Source of the DNA: Flavobacterium sp. SLB02
GTDB lineage: Bacteria; Bacteroidota; Bacteroidia; Flavobacteriales; Flavobacteriaceae
DNA: 64,000 nucleotides
NCBI RefSeq assembly: GCF_009664855.1
Contig: NZ_CP045928.1
Location: forward strand, 5,866,518-5,930,517
Direction of reading: 5' to 3'
Both the position numbers and the translations under genes were made by a program. Each line of letters opens with the position of its first letter. Within the stretch, counting starts at the first letter, position 1. This document shows positions 37,281-45,163 of the stretch, piece by piece. The notes below the pieces were generated by a model. It was not told where the DNA came from and ran no database searches. It saw nothing but the letters and a program-made list of their open reading frames with translations.

Positions 37281-38087
37281 ATGAAACTACTAAAACAGAT
37301 ATTCGATTTTTACCTCAATAGCAGTATTCATGTGGCTTTATCCTGTTATGCTTTGGTTTGGGTTACGTTTCATGTGTTTCATCTTCAGTATGATGAACCA
37401 ATGGCTTTGTTCGTTTTTTTTGGAACAATTGTGGGGTATAATTTTGTTAAATATGATACTTTGGTTCGTGTGAAGAAAAAACCAATAGGAAATCAATTGA
37501 AAATTATCGCTGTTTTAAGTCTCATTTCACTCGTTTTAGTTGGGTATTATTTTTTTCATCTCAAACGAATTACACAAATCGTTTCGGTTATCATTTTTGC
37601 TATCACCGCACTTTATACTTTACCCTTTTTCCCGAACAGAAAAAATGCCCGAAACTGGGCAGGTGTCAAGATTTATATCGTGGCGCTTTGTTGGGTAGGA
37701 GCCACTTTGGTTTTGCCTTATATAAATGCAGAAGTTCCGTTTACATCCAATTTTTTCATTAAGTGTATTCAGCGATTTGTATTGGTTTTTGTACTGATTC
37801 TGGTTTTCGAAATTTTAGATTTGGCCAATGACGATCCGCATCTCAAAACCGTTCCCCAAACCATAGGCGTAAAGCGCACCAAGGTTTTAGGGCTTTCGCT
37901 TTTAGTTCCGTTTTGGATTGTGGGGATTTTGTCTTTCAGTTTTCATGACCTTATTATAAATCTGATTATGGTGGTCATGCTCATGTTGTTTATCTTATTC
38001 GCAAACTCAAACCGATCTAAATATTATACTTCTTTCTGGGTCGAAAGCGTTCCGATATTTTGGTGGTTGATGATTGTATTTTTATAA
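37281..38087 (+). CDS. UbiA-like integral membrane protein
   Basis: A 268-residue protein with about eight hydrophobic segments. The regions NFVKYDTLVR and DLANDDPHLKTVPQTIGVKRTKVLG resemble the two Asp-rich loops of UbiA prenyltransferases, the second followed by the TxPxxxG pattern. Typical UbiA loops have NDxxDxxxD; here the first loop is shortened (NFVKYD), so enzymatic activity is uncertain. It is often annotated as a hypothetical membrane protein. Confidence 0.65.
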   Translation: MKLLKQIFDFYLNSSIHVALSCYALVWVTFHVFHLQYDEPMALFVFFGTIVGYNFVKYDTLVRVKKKPIGNQLKIIAVLSLISLVLVGYYFFHLKRITQIVSVIIFAITALYTLPFFPNRKNARNWAGVKIYIVALCWVGATLVLPYINAEVPFTSNFFIKCIQRFVLVFVLILVFEILDLANDDPHLKTVPQTIGVKRTKVLGLSLLVPFWIVGILSFSFHDLIINLIMVVMLMLFILFANSNRSKYYTSFWVESVPIFWWLMIVFL

Positions 38088-38131
38088 AAAAATCGATGTT
38101 GATGCATCGGGATTTCTAAATGATAATATTT

Positions 38132-38222
38132 TAGGCGTGTCCCTCCGGGCCGGGCTTTCGACTATATCTTTTATTCCGCTCCGCTACATAAAAGAATACC
38201 GCCTCAATCCTTCACGCAAACT
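38132..38222 (+). repeat. Structured intergenic repeat, copy D
   Basis: TAGGCGTGTCCCTC, CCGGGCTTTCGACTATATC, a hairpin CTTTTATTCCGCTCCG..ATAAAAGAATACCGC, and TCAATCCTTCACGCAAAC. It starts 44 bp after the UbiA-like gene on the same strand. Confidence 0.65.
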
Positions 38223-38271
38223 GTAAAAAGAGAAAATTCATTTTCAAGAGAAATTTATTAATCATTTGTAT

Positions 38272-38398
38272 GAATAGCCTCCAGCTTTAGCTGGAGGTAA
38301 TAAATGAAATTCAATCTGGGTTTAGCCGAAAGATAAAGTTTGGCTAAAGCCACTAACATTCTATTATATTTTTCTCCAGTTAAAGCTGGAGCCTATTG
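38272..38398. repeat. REP-like element with paired stem-loops at both ends
   Basis: The left end GAATAGCCTCCAGCTTTAGC has its inverted partner at the right end (TAAAGCTGGAGCCTATTG). Each end also folds alone (CTCCAGC / GCTGGAG), and the centre has GGTTTAGCC / GGCTAAAGCC. About 127 bp in total, between structured repeat D and the small coiled-coil gene. It looks like a REP/MITE-type palindrome unit. Confidence 0.7.
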
Positions 38399-38456
38399 AG
38401 ATTATTTTAAAATCTGCCCAATCTGCTAAATCTGCGAGAGAAAAATTTCAAAATAA

Positions 38457-38639
38457 TTATTTTGTTTTCTCTTCTGCCAACGCTTTATTCAAATCAGCTT
38501 TAGCTTCGTTTAATTTCTTTCTTTTTTTATCGATTTTTTCTTGACTTTCTTTGTCTTTAATCGCTTCGTTCAAATCAGCAGTTTTCTCTTTAACTTTTTG
38601 TTGTTTTTCTTTTACCTTTTTGTCAAGATCAGAAGTCAT
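38457..38639 (-). CDS. Small charged coiled-coil protein
   Basis: A 60-residue protein of almost only Lys, Glu, Asp, Ala, Leu in heptad-like order (DLDKKVKEKQQKVKEKTADL). It has no Cys or aromatic residues. It is predicted to be one long helix or coiled coil. The ATG lies 11 bp inside the end of the SRPBCC gene (ATGACTTCTGATC at its 3' end), a translational-coupling arrangement, so it is probably a real gene and not a chance ORF. Role unknown. Confidence 0.7.
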   Translation of the reverse strand: MTSDLDKKVKEKQQKVKEKTADLNEAIKDKESQEKIDKKRKKLNEAKADLNKALAEEKTK

Positions 38640-39099
38640 ATTTTAAGTCTGTTTTTTCTGAGACTTCTTTCAAAACTTTATTTCGTTCTAGAAGAAAATT
38701 AGTAAGATGCTTTTCTAAAAATAATATATCGAAAAGTTCCCCGAAAAGTCCAAACGGAGTTTCATATTGTAATTTATCTTTCATTATGGTAATTCCGTTT
38801 TCTTCTGCAAAAAAGTGTTCGTGTTTAAACGATTTGAATTTTCCTTCTTCCATTTCATCCACAAAATAATCGTAGAAAGTCATTGCCGTAATTTGGCTTT
38901 TGTGTGTGAGATAAAAGCCGAAATGTTTCCTACGCCAGGTTACCGTTTCGTTCAAATTTATTAATCCAGATCTTACACCGGCAATTGCTTTTTCGTTTGT
39001 AGGACTTGCAGATTTTTGATGAATATCGATGTTTCGCGAAGCATTAAAAACGGTTTGTTTTGGTGCTTTTATTTTGGTTGTGAGATTGATTGTTGTCAT
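38629..39099 (-). CDS. SRPBCC (START-like) family protein
   Basis: A 156-residue protein beginning MTTINLTTKIKAPKQTVFNAS, the first strand and helix of the SRPBCC ligand-binding fold, and containing ITAMTFYDYFVDEME and KDKLQYETPFGLFGELFDILF further along. Such cavities bind hydrophobic compounds. ATG 39099 is chosen; the longer form adds eight residues. It is placed after the TIGR01777-type epimerase gene, a combination common in Bacteroidota. A 114-bp inverted repeat separates the two genes. Confidence 0.82.
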   Translation of the reverse strand: MTTINLTTKIKAPKQTVFNASRNIDIHQKSASPTNEKAIAGVRSGLINLNETVTWRRKHFGFYLTHKSQITAMTFYDYFVDEMEEGKFKSFKHEHFFAEENGITIMKDKLQYETPFGLFGELFDILFLEKHLTNFLLERNKVLKEVSEKTDLKYDF

Positions 39100-39124
39100 T
39101 GATTTAAGCTTGTTTTTGCGCAAT

Positions 39125-39238
39125 CTTTGTCATCCGAGGAACCAGGGATCACACTAGAAACTCCGCATAGGATATCGACAATTCTTTGTCGAACTTCGTG
39201 TGTGATCCCTCGTTCGGGATGACAAAAGTATGGATAGT
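39125..39238. repeat. Inverted repeat with inner stem inside the operon
   Basis: Arms CTTTGTCATCC...GGGATCACAC and GTGTGATCCC...GGATGACAAAAG pair over about 29 bases with small bulges, and an inner stem TCGACAA-TTC-TTTGTCGA is present. It fills the gap between the epimerase and SRPBCC genes, so it is probably transcribed. Confidence 0.75.
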
Positions 39239-39239
39239 T

Positions 39240-40148
39240 TTAGTGTACTAAATCTCGAAATGCCTCATCAATATCACCAAACTTAAATTCAAACCCATTC
39301 TCTAAAAGCCTTTTCGGAATCACATTTCTGCTTTTCAAAACCAATTCTGCTTCTGTGCGAATAAAGAAAGATCCAATTTTAAGGAGAAAAGTATTCACTG
39401 GAATCCCGAAAGGAAAACCGACAGCTTTTCTAAGTTTCTGTGTAAAATCAGCATTGCGAATTGGTTTCGGAGAAACAACGTTAATTACTCCTGTAATTTC
39501 TTTCTCAATAACAAAATCAACCGCATTGGCAAAATCTTCTTCATGAATCCAACTGATGAATTGATTTCCTTTACCTTGTTTTCCACCAAAACCAATTTTT
39601 GCCAAAGTTTTAAGCGGAATAAAAGCACCGCCATTTTTTCCTAAAACAATTGAAGTTCTTAAAGCAGTTTTTAAAGTATTAGGAGTTTCAGTTTTAAAGA
39701 ATGCTTTTTCCCAGGACAAAGCGACATTTATAGAAAAATCATTTCCGATTTCTCCGTCAACCTCACCCATTTCTTTATCCAGAGAAAAACGATATATTGT
39801 AGAAGTTGATGAATTCAGCCAATGTTGTGGCGGTTTTTTGCAATTCAAAACGGCTTTGTTTAAAACCTTTGTACTCTCAATTCGGGATAGTAAGATTTCT
39901 TTTTTGTTTTCTTGGGTATAACGACAATCAACTGATTTTCCTGCAAGGTTTATTAGAACCGTTGCATTTTCCAATTCATTTTCCCAACCTGAAAAACTTC
40001 TGGCATTCCAGTTTACATATTTTATTCCGTCAATTGTTTGAGATTTTCCACGGGTCAGAATTACAATTTCTTCAAATTTATCTTTGAAATGATTAATTAA
40101 AACTTGTCCTAGAAAACCGGTTCCGGCGGCAATAATGAGTTTTTTCAT
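39240..40148 (-). CDS. TIGR01777-type NAD(P)-dependent epimerase
   Basis: A 302-residue extended SDR. The start is ATG 40148 (MKKLIIAAGTGFLGQVLINHF), which begins the Rossmann motif GTGFLG; the upstream extension of the same frame has no family match. IINLAGKSVDCRYTQENKKEILLSRIEST and ISWIHEEDFANAVDFVI are the TIGR01777 (SDR39U1-like) marks; the substrate of this widespread family is not known. It lies in the GbsR-linked operon. Confidence 0.9.
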   Translation of the reverse strand: MKKLIIAAGTGFLGQVLINHFKDKFEEIVILTRGKSQTIDGIKYVNWNARSFSGWENELENATVLINLAGKSVDCRYTQENKKEILLSRIESTKVLNKAVLNCKKPPQHWLNSSTSTIYRFSLDKEMGEVDGEIGNDFSINVALSWEKAFFKTETPNTLKTALRTSIVLGKNGGAFIPLKTLAKIGFGGKQGKGNQFISWIHEEDFANAVDFVIEKEITGVINVVSPKPIRNADFTQKLRKAVGFPFGIPVNTFLLKIGSFFIRTEAELVLKSRNVIPKRLLENGFEFKFGDIDEAFRDLVH

Positions 40149-40164
40149 TTGTAAGTGATTTTTT

Positions 40165-40240
40165 AGCCACGAATTGCACGAATTTTCAATTTGATAATTA
40201 AAAAAATATAGTTCGTGAAAATTGGTGAAATTCGTGGCAA
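40165..40240. repeat. Inverted repeat of the 'gccacgaatt' spacer family
   Basis: Arms AGCCACGAATTGCACGAATTTT and its complement at 40211-40240 pair with few mismatches. A relative is at 53111-53179, and a half-copy lies near 53323-53352. Confidence 0.65.
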
Positions 40241-40257
40241 ACTTTTTTAATATGAAG

Positions 40258-40644
40258 TTATGCTTTAAAAACCAATCGTTCTTCTTCGTGAGCTTCTTTT
40301 GCTTTTCTTTTTCCTCTAAAAAAGAAATATAAGTTGAAGAATAACATGACACCAAGATAGATAGAAAATCCCCCAATTTTGTAGCTCAATCTTTCGATCA
40401 GTTCCTGATAAGTATCTTGTCCTAATTGCAATTGTAAAATCATTAAAGCAAAACCAATATTTAAAAGATAAAAGCCGGTTTCAAAAAGTCTGTTGGTTGC
40501 TTCGGCAATTTCTTCACGGCCTTTGAAAATATCCAGCATGAAAATTTTTCCGTTTTTAAAAAGTGTTTTAGAAACATAATAAGTAAGGAATAAAGCAACT
40601 GGTAAATAAATGCCGTAACCGATTAAGATTTTTGTAGTTTCCAT
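40258..40644 (-). CDS. Hypothetical membrane protein (paralogue of next gene)
   Basis: A 128-residue protein with three hydrophobic segments (about 8-24, 57-74, 93-110) and a basic C-terminus (RGKRKAKEAHEEER). It shares the pattern (F/Y)KNGxIxxxxxx and YLLNIGxxxMxL with the neighbour at 40663, so the two are tandem paralogues. Function unknown. It is part of the GbsR-linked operon. Confidence 0.8.
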   Translation of the reverse strand: METTKILIGYGIYLPVALFLTYYVSKTLFKNGKIFMLDIFKGREEIAEATNRLFETGFYLLNIGFALMILQLQLGQDTYQELIERLSYKIGGFSIYLGVMLFFNLYFFFRGKRKAKEAHEEERLVFKA

Positions 40645-40662
40645 GATATTTGAATTTAAGTG

Positions 40663-41010
40663 TTATTTGATTAATTTGTCAATGTACTTGGTTAGAATTA
40701 TAATGTTGAGATAGTGCAAAACTGAAATGATAAAAATGATGATGGCTGTTTTTATCCCGATTGTTTCTATAAGCTGAGTTGAGGATAAGATTTTCTGCCA
40801 GGAAATTAGGGTCATCGCACAATAACCAATATTTAAGAGATAATAGCCTAAAAGCAAAACCTGATTTATTTTTTGACAAATATCTGCATGATTAGGAATC
40901 AGTTCTGCTACATAAATATTTCCGTTTTTGTAACAAATTTTTCCAACTCTCAAGATGATAAAAATCGTTATGCTGAGATAGATAAAATATCCTGTAATAT
41001 TAAGATTCAT
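40663..41010 (-). CDS. Hypothetical membrane protein
   Basis: A 115-residue membrane protein with the same layout as its neighbour at 40258 (CYKNGNIYVAELI, YYLLNIGYCAMTL) but lacking the charged tail. 18 bp separate the two genes. Function unknown. Confidence 0.8.
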   Translation of the reverse strand: MNLNITGYFIYLSITIFIILRVGKICYKNGNIYVAELIPNHADICQKINQVLLLGYYLLNIGYCAMTLISWQKILSSTQLIETIGIKTAIIIFIISVLHYLNIIILTKYIDKLIK

Positions 41011-41045
41011 AATTGCCGATTTATAAATTAATGATCGCGAATTTA

Positions 41046-41783
41046 TTATGCCATTTCCTCCAGATCCTTTACAGATTCTAATTTTCTTTTATTCTTAACT
41101 GTAATTTTGGAACCTTTCGCAAGAAAAACTGAAGTTGGCTTTATGTTTTGAAGGAATTTAAAATCCTCTCCATATGTTTTTTCAAAATCAATCTCAATTG
41201 CATGATTTAAAACTTCATATTGCTCCCATCTTGGATGCTGAACTTCGTATTCGAAAGTGAGGTTTTTTGTGATTTTGGTATAACCAAAATAATGTTCTGT
41301 AATAAATTCAGCTTCAGAATCAATTTTAATTTCCGTTAAACCTTTTTTAGTTTCTAATTGAATCGTGTTCCATCTTTCCTGATTCTTCCATTGATAAATG
41401 AAAGTATTGGTTGTATCACCTTCAATAATTTCATGTTTCATTTTCTGAGTTTCATAATGTTCCTGATACAAAGTGTTGGCGATAAAAGTGATTGCTTTTT
41501 TAGGAACAATTTCTTTGATGAAAACTACGCCGCGTTTCCATTGGCCGTTTTCGAAACGTTTTACATAGAATCTTAAATTGACTTCTTCAAAATCTGCATG
41601 AAATGGCACTTTCAATCCTAAAACTTTGGTGTTTTTGAACATAAAACCAACCAGGCTTATATAACATTTGTTGTTCCAAAGATCTATTTGAGTTCCTGCA
41701 GGAACATATTTTTCTAAGATTTTAGCATCAACTTCATAATTGAAAAGTGCTAGGTTTTTCCATTCGGCTTTTAAGAAATTCAT
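41046..41783 (-). CDS. DUF2071 (YqjF-like) family protein
   Basis: A 245-residue protein. LKAEWKNLALFNYEVDAKILEKYVPAG and YISLVGFMFKNTKVLGLKVPFHADFEEVNLRFYV match DUF2071/YqjF, related in fold to acetoacetate decarboxylase-like proteins. No catalytic role is established for the family. Its start overlaps the upstream membrane gene by 4 bp. Confidence 0.88.
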   Translation of the reverse strand: MNFLKAEWKNLALFNYEVDAKILEKYVPAGTQIDLWNNKCYISLVGFMFKNTKVLGLKVPFHADFEEVNLRFYVKRFENGQWKRGVVFIKEIVPKKAITFIANTLYQEHYETQKMKHEIIEGDTTNTFIYQWKNQERWNTIQLETKKGLTEIKIDSEAEFITEHYFGYTKITKNLTFEYEVQHPRWEQYEVLNHAIEIDFEKTYGEDFKFLQNIKPTSVFLAKGSKITVKNKRKLESVKDLEEMA

Positions 41784-42118
41784 TGGTGTGCTTTTTTAAA
41801 CGTTATATAAGAAAAGTAAATTGCAAGTATTGGAGGTATTGTAACTAAAATTAAGTAAACAAATTCCCATGAAAGTATTAACGCATTCACAAACAACAAT
41901 AAGAAGAAAAAAATAACCCCGTTTATATAGTTTTGAAGGTTTTTGTCCTGCGGCTCATCGATTAACATTTTTATTCCGAAAATCAATTGAAATAAACCGG
42001 TAAGTATTGTTGAAAGTAGACCGCAACAGGCTATTTCTGCACTAGAAATAAGTCCTATTAGAATTAGTAAGATTGGCATGCCAACAAAGAAGTAATTAAG
42101 ATAATTTATAGCTTTCAT
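41780..42118 (-). CDS. Hypothetical membrane protein, first gene of GbsR-linked operon
   Basis: A 112-residue protein with three or four hydrophobic helices (about 8-28, 30-50, 63-80, 85-105). No recognised family. It overlaps DUF2071 by 4 bp (ATGA-type). A 26-bp palindrome AAACTTTCA-N8-TGAAAGTTT ends 17 bp before its ATG. Confidence 0.75.
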   Translation of the reverse strand: MKAINYLNYFFVGMPILLILIGLISSAEIACCGLLSTILTGLFQLIFGIKMLIDEPQDKNLQNYINGVIFFFLLLFVNALILSWEFVYLILVTIPPILAIYFSYITFKKAHQ

Positions 42119-42134
42119 AGTTATTGAGTGTTTT

Positions 42135-42160
42135 AAACTTTCAGAAAAAAATGAAAGTTT
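42135..42160. promoter_or_regulatory. Candidate GbsR/MarR operator, copy 1
   Basis: AAACTTTCA-N8-TGAAAGTTT, perfect 9-bp half-sites. Located between the GbsR gene and the operon start at 42118. The identical half-sites and spacing recur at 42703-42728. Confidence 0.75.
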
Positions 42161-42173
42161 TAATTAAATTTTT

Positions 42174-42677
42174 TTACTTCATTATTTTTAGAACCAAACG
42201 ACCCAACCAGTTTTCGTTGAATTCTGTCATTTTATCTAGCATATTATCTGCTTTCAAAACGAAATCATACAATTTAGAAGTTTGATCTACAAAATGTTTT
42301 TCCTCAGCCGAATTACTGGCATCAATTGTAGAAACTTCCTTTAATATTTTAAGAGCAGGTTTAATTTCTCTTTTGCTTCTTTCTCGGGCAATTTTTACGG
42401 CCAATTCGTCAAGATCTTTTTCGGCAGTAAAAAATTCTCTTCTTTCTCCGGCTTTGTATTCTTTATATACAATTCCCCAATCCATCAAAGCTTTTAAATT
42501 CATGCTGGTATTGCCGCGGGAAATTTGCAATTCTTCCATAATATCTTCCATAGAAACAGGCTCGTTCGAGACCATTAATAAAGCATGGATTTGCGCCATT
42601 GTTTTATTAATTCCCCATTGAGAACCTAATGCTCCCCAGGTTTGTACGAACTTATTTTTTGCTTCTTTGAATTCCAT
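42174..42677 (-). CDS. GbsR/MarR family transcriptional regulator
   Basis: A 167-residue winged-helix protein. GALGSQWGINKTMAQIHALLMVSNEPVSMEDIMEELQISRGNTSMNLKALMDWGIVYK is the GbsR-type DNA-binding domain; the C-terminal half is a long helical dimerisation region. It lies ahead of the 41780 gene on the same strand with a 55-bp gap that includes a palindrome; a matching palindrome overlaps its own promoter. So it likely represses itself and the downstream operon. The signal is unknown. Confidence 0.9.
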   Translation of the reverse strand: MEFKEAKNKFVQTWGALGSQWGINKTMAQIHALLMVSNEPVSMEDIMEELQISRGNTSMNLKALMDWGIVYKEYKAGERREFFTAEKDLDELAVKIARERSKREIKPALKILKEVSTIDASNSAEEKHFVDQTSKLYDFVLKADNMLDKMTEFNENWLGRLVLKIMK

Positions 42678-42681
42678 AGAT

Positions 42682-42714
42682 CAAATGTAAGTAAAAGTTT
42701 TTAAACTTTCAAAA
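42682..42714 (-). promoter_or_regulatory. Promoter of GbsR gene, overlapping operator
   Basis: On the minus strand TTTG (42713-42710) is 20 bp from a perfect -7 box TACATTTG (42689-42682), followed 4 bp later by the ATG. The transcript would be nearly leaderless. The -33 box is inside the palindrome at 42703-42728. Confidence 0.6.
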
Positions 42715-42728
42715 ATAAATGAAAGTTT
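42703..42728. promoter_or_regulatory. Candidate GbsR/MarR operator, copy 2
   Basis: AAACTTTCA-N8-TGAAAGTTT, the same half-sites and spacing as 42135-42160, 25 bp upstream of the GbsR start codon. Confidence 0.75.
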
Positions 42729-43027
42729 GATTAAAATAATTGCATTTAATTTTTTAAATGAGCAGGAATAGGTGTTTTTACGTGCAAAAATATTCTGTGT
42801 CATTCATTATCTCATTCATGCCCAATAATTTCCATCCTGTATCATTTTATTAAATATGCCTTTTTATTTGATATAGTTTTGAAATAGAAATCATCCCAAA
42901 TGCATTATTTAAGATGTTTTTAAAACACTAAGTAATAGCATTAACAAATCAGGTGGAGCAGAAACCACTAAAAAAAACGAGGCGTCCCCGAAAAGCCTTA
43001 TGAGTAGGAAACCTAAATCAAAAAGTT
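42729..43027. other. Leader region of the accessory module
   Basis: About 300 bp with no gene. A -7 box TAGTTTTG is at 42874-42881 (no good -33). From about 42950 small hairpins follow each other (GTGG/CCAC, AGGC/GCCT) and the word CCCGAAAAGC at 42987-42996 recurs before the gene at 45164. Confidence 0.45.
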
Positions 43028-43441
43028 ATGTCAGAATTATTAGCAGGTGCTTATTTAGCAAAAGGCACAATTGGGAATGTTGGAACACCAGGTGCTCCAA
43101 TCGCTACATTTAGTTTAGTAGTAGTACCATCACAAAATTCAGTTTCAGGTACTGTAGTAATTACTCAGGCTATACCAGGTCCTGATAGCCATATTGTGGT
43201 TCAGGTAACAGGAAAAATATATGCAACAGGAATAGGAAATGTTACGAAAGTAGTTAGTCTGCAAGGACAATACGTTCATAGTGTTCCTCCTCCTGCAATT
43301 GGATCTTTTTTAGCCAATTTTGATGCTCACTTAGCGATCGATAATGCATGGAACGGAACCGGAGGTTTTTCATATTTCAACCATAATGTTGAAAATGTAC
43401 CGGTTGCAGCAATAAAAAATTTAAAAGAAGAATTGGTTTAG
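43028..43441 (+). CDS. DUF1842-like protein
   Basis: A 137-residue protein with no signal peptide. AYLAKGTIGNVGTPGAPIATFSLVVVP and VSGTVVITQAI resemble the DUF1842 beta-sandwich family as I remember it; no function is established. It heads the accessory module. A terminator hairpin follows at 43515-43543, before the next gene, so the genes may have separate transcripts. Confidence 0.6.
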   Translation: MSELLAGAYLAKGTIGNVGTPGAPIATFSLVVVPSQNSVSGTVVITQAIPGPDSHIVVQVTGKIYATGIGNVTKVVSLQGQYVHSVPPPAIGSFLANFDAHLAIDNAWNGTGGFSYFNHNVENVPVAAIKNLKEELV

Positions 43442-43514
43442 AAATAAATTTCTCCCCAAAAACAAATTCAACAGGATAATAAAAATTTCCTGACTCGAAA
43501 AGAGTTTTGATTTA

Positions 43515-43543
43515 AAGATCGCCTGACTCAGGCGGTCTTTTTT
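43515..43543 (+). terminator. Terminator after DUF1842-like gene
   Basis: GATCGCCTGA-CT-CAGGCGGTC stem with one G:T pair and six T residues. Confidence 0.8.
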
Positions 43544-43586
43544 ATTGACTAATCCTGTTATCTGATCAATTTAAACTTATAAAAAA

Positions 43587-45080
43587 ATGAAAAAAAAATA
43601 CGTTGTTATTAGTTTGCTGCTAATTATCATAGTAGCAGTTGGTTTGTGGCTGTTTCTTTTTAATAAAAATAACGGAATCTATAAAGATGGAGTTACATCT
43701 TCATACGCATCTGCATCAGCTGATTCTTGTAATTGCGAAACAAGTTGGTTTCCACATGAGCAGACTCCAGCTCCAAAAGAAGGGGACGGAAGCCCGTTTG
43801 ATAGCGAGTCCACTACAAATTGTGATTTTCACCAATGGTCCTGGCAAAAGTTTTTGTGGGTAACAAAACCATTGCCAAGCGGAAATCCTTTCTTTTTAGA
43901 TTCTCTCGATTTAGTTAGTCCGCAAATGGAAGATGTTGCGCCACAATTAGGACTTAAGCTTACGTTGAGTTCTATTAATCAAGCTGGTTTTAGTGCTGTT
44001 TTACGTTCTAATCCTAAATTTAATAATGTCGCAGATACGGTGTATTATTCCATTCATATTAATGCGCTGTTAAAAGATAAAGCAGTTTTAATGGCTTCCT
44101 TGATCAACAGTGGGAAATTACCTGTTTCTAATTTAGAGACATTTCCGGTTGGAGCTTTAGAATTAAAAGTTTCTTGGATTAATATCGATGCCATTGCAAA
44201 AGCACAGCAAAAGGATTATTTTACCACCAAGGCCGCTGTTCAAAACAGCAAAGGGCAATATGTTGAAAAAACCGTTGCATTATTAGGAATGCACGTAGTG
44301 GGAGTGGTAAAAAATCATCCTGAATTTATCTGGGCCACTTTTGAACATAAAGATATGGCGCCTGTTTACGATAAGAAAAACAATTCGGTAACGGCTGCAA
44401 GCGAAATGTTGTTTTATGGAAAAGGAACAAGTAGGGGTATAGATGGTATCAGATGGCTTAGAGGTGCAACTTCTCCGGTTGTTGCAAATAAAGCTTTTAT
44501 TCTTTATGAATATGGTGTGCCAAAGGATTTAAACACTGGTGCTTTTATGGCTACAAGTCAGTCAGAACCTGCTAATTTTAATAATATTGAGGATATCAAT
44601 AAATGTGTAGCATCTAATTTAAAAGATGTTTTTAGAAATTATTTTTATAATGGTTCTATCTGGTTAAATTTTGACGGAGTTTCTTCTGAAAATCAAAAGA
44701 AAGCAATTGTAACAAAAAACATTGCAAGTGCGCTTCCGGATTCGTTAGCCAGAGGTTCTGTTAATTTGGCCAACATTACGATGGAAACCTATACACAGAC
44801 TTTTCAAGATGATATACATAAAATTAACAATAGCAATTTAGCAAATTGTTTCTCTTGTCATCGATCTGCAAACTTTGATAAAGAGAGACCAGGAAAATCT
44901 CCTTTGTTTTTAAGTCATTTATTTGGAGACTATTTACTATTTACTAAACCGGCTTTAGCGTCTACCGGTAAAAATGCCAATAAATTAGACAACTCACGTG
45001 CAAAACGTATTAAAGAAATAGAAGCATTGAAAACACAACAACTTATAGATTTTATTAATGCTGAAAAGCAAAAAAAATAA
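43587..45080 (+). CDS. Membrane-anchored CxxCH (cytochrome c-type) protein of unknown function
   Basis: A 497-residue protein. An N-terminal transmembrane helix (about 5-25) is followed by a periplasmic part with CNC and FHQWSWQKFLWVTKP (about 80-95), a pattern I recall in a bacterial family of unknown function. The middle has KNHPEFIWATFEHKDMAPV. A CFSCH heme-binding motif is at residues 421-425. With only one heme site and no partner oxidase nearby, electron transfer is an inference. No signal cleavage is evident, so it is probably anchored. Confidence 0.7.
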   Translation: MKKKYVVISLLLIIIVAVGLWLFLFNKNNGIYKDGVTSSYASASADSCNCETSWFPHEQTPAPKEGDGSPFDSESTTNCDFHQWSWQKFLWVTKPLPSGNPFFLDSLDLVSPQMEDVAPQLGLKLTLSSINQAGFSAVLRSNPKFNNVADTVYYSIHINALLKDKAVLMASLINSGKLPVSNLETFPVGALELKVSWINIDAIAKAQQKDYFTTKAAVQNSKGQYVEKTVALLGMHVVGVVKNHPEFIWATFEHKDMAPVYDKKNNSVTAASEMLFYGKGTSRGIDGIRWLRGATSPVVANKAFILYEYGVPKDLNTGAFMATSQSEPANFNNIEDINKCVASNLKDVFRNYFYNGSIWLNFDGVSSENQKKAIVTKNIASALPDSLARGSVNLANITMETYTQTFQDDIHKINNSNLANCFSCHRSANFDKERPGKSPLFLSHLFGDYLLFTKPALASTGKNANKLDNSRAKRIKEIEALKTQQLIDFINAEKQKK

Positions 45081-45115
45081 ATTGTCGGTATTCAGTAAAT
45101 AATTACGAAACATGA

Positions 45116-45140
45116 CCCGAAAAGCTTTTAACTACGGGAA
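45116..45140 (+). promoter_or_regulatory. Leader motif shared with the DUF1842-like gene
   Basis: CCCGAAAAGCTTTTAACTACGGG can form a CCCG/CGGG stem. The first ten bases are identical to 42987-42996. They lie 48 and 41 bp before the respective start codons. Confidence 0.4.
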
Positions 45141-45163
45141 AAATAATCCAAAATATATAAATT

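Noticed and set aside
38272..38398. CRISPR array
   Set aside because: The repeats are inverted palindromes at the two ends, not regular direct repeats with spacers, and there are no cas genes.
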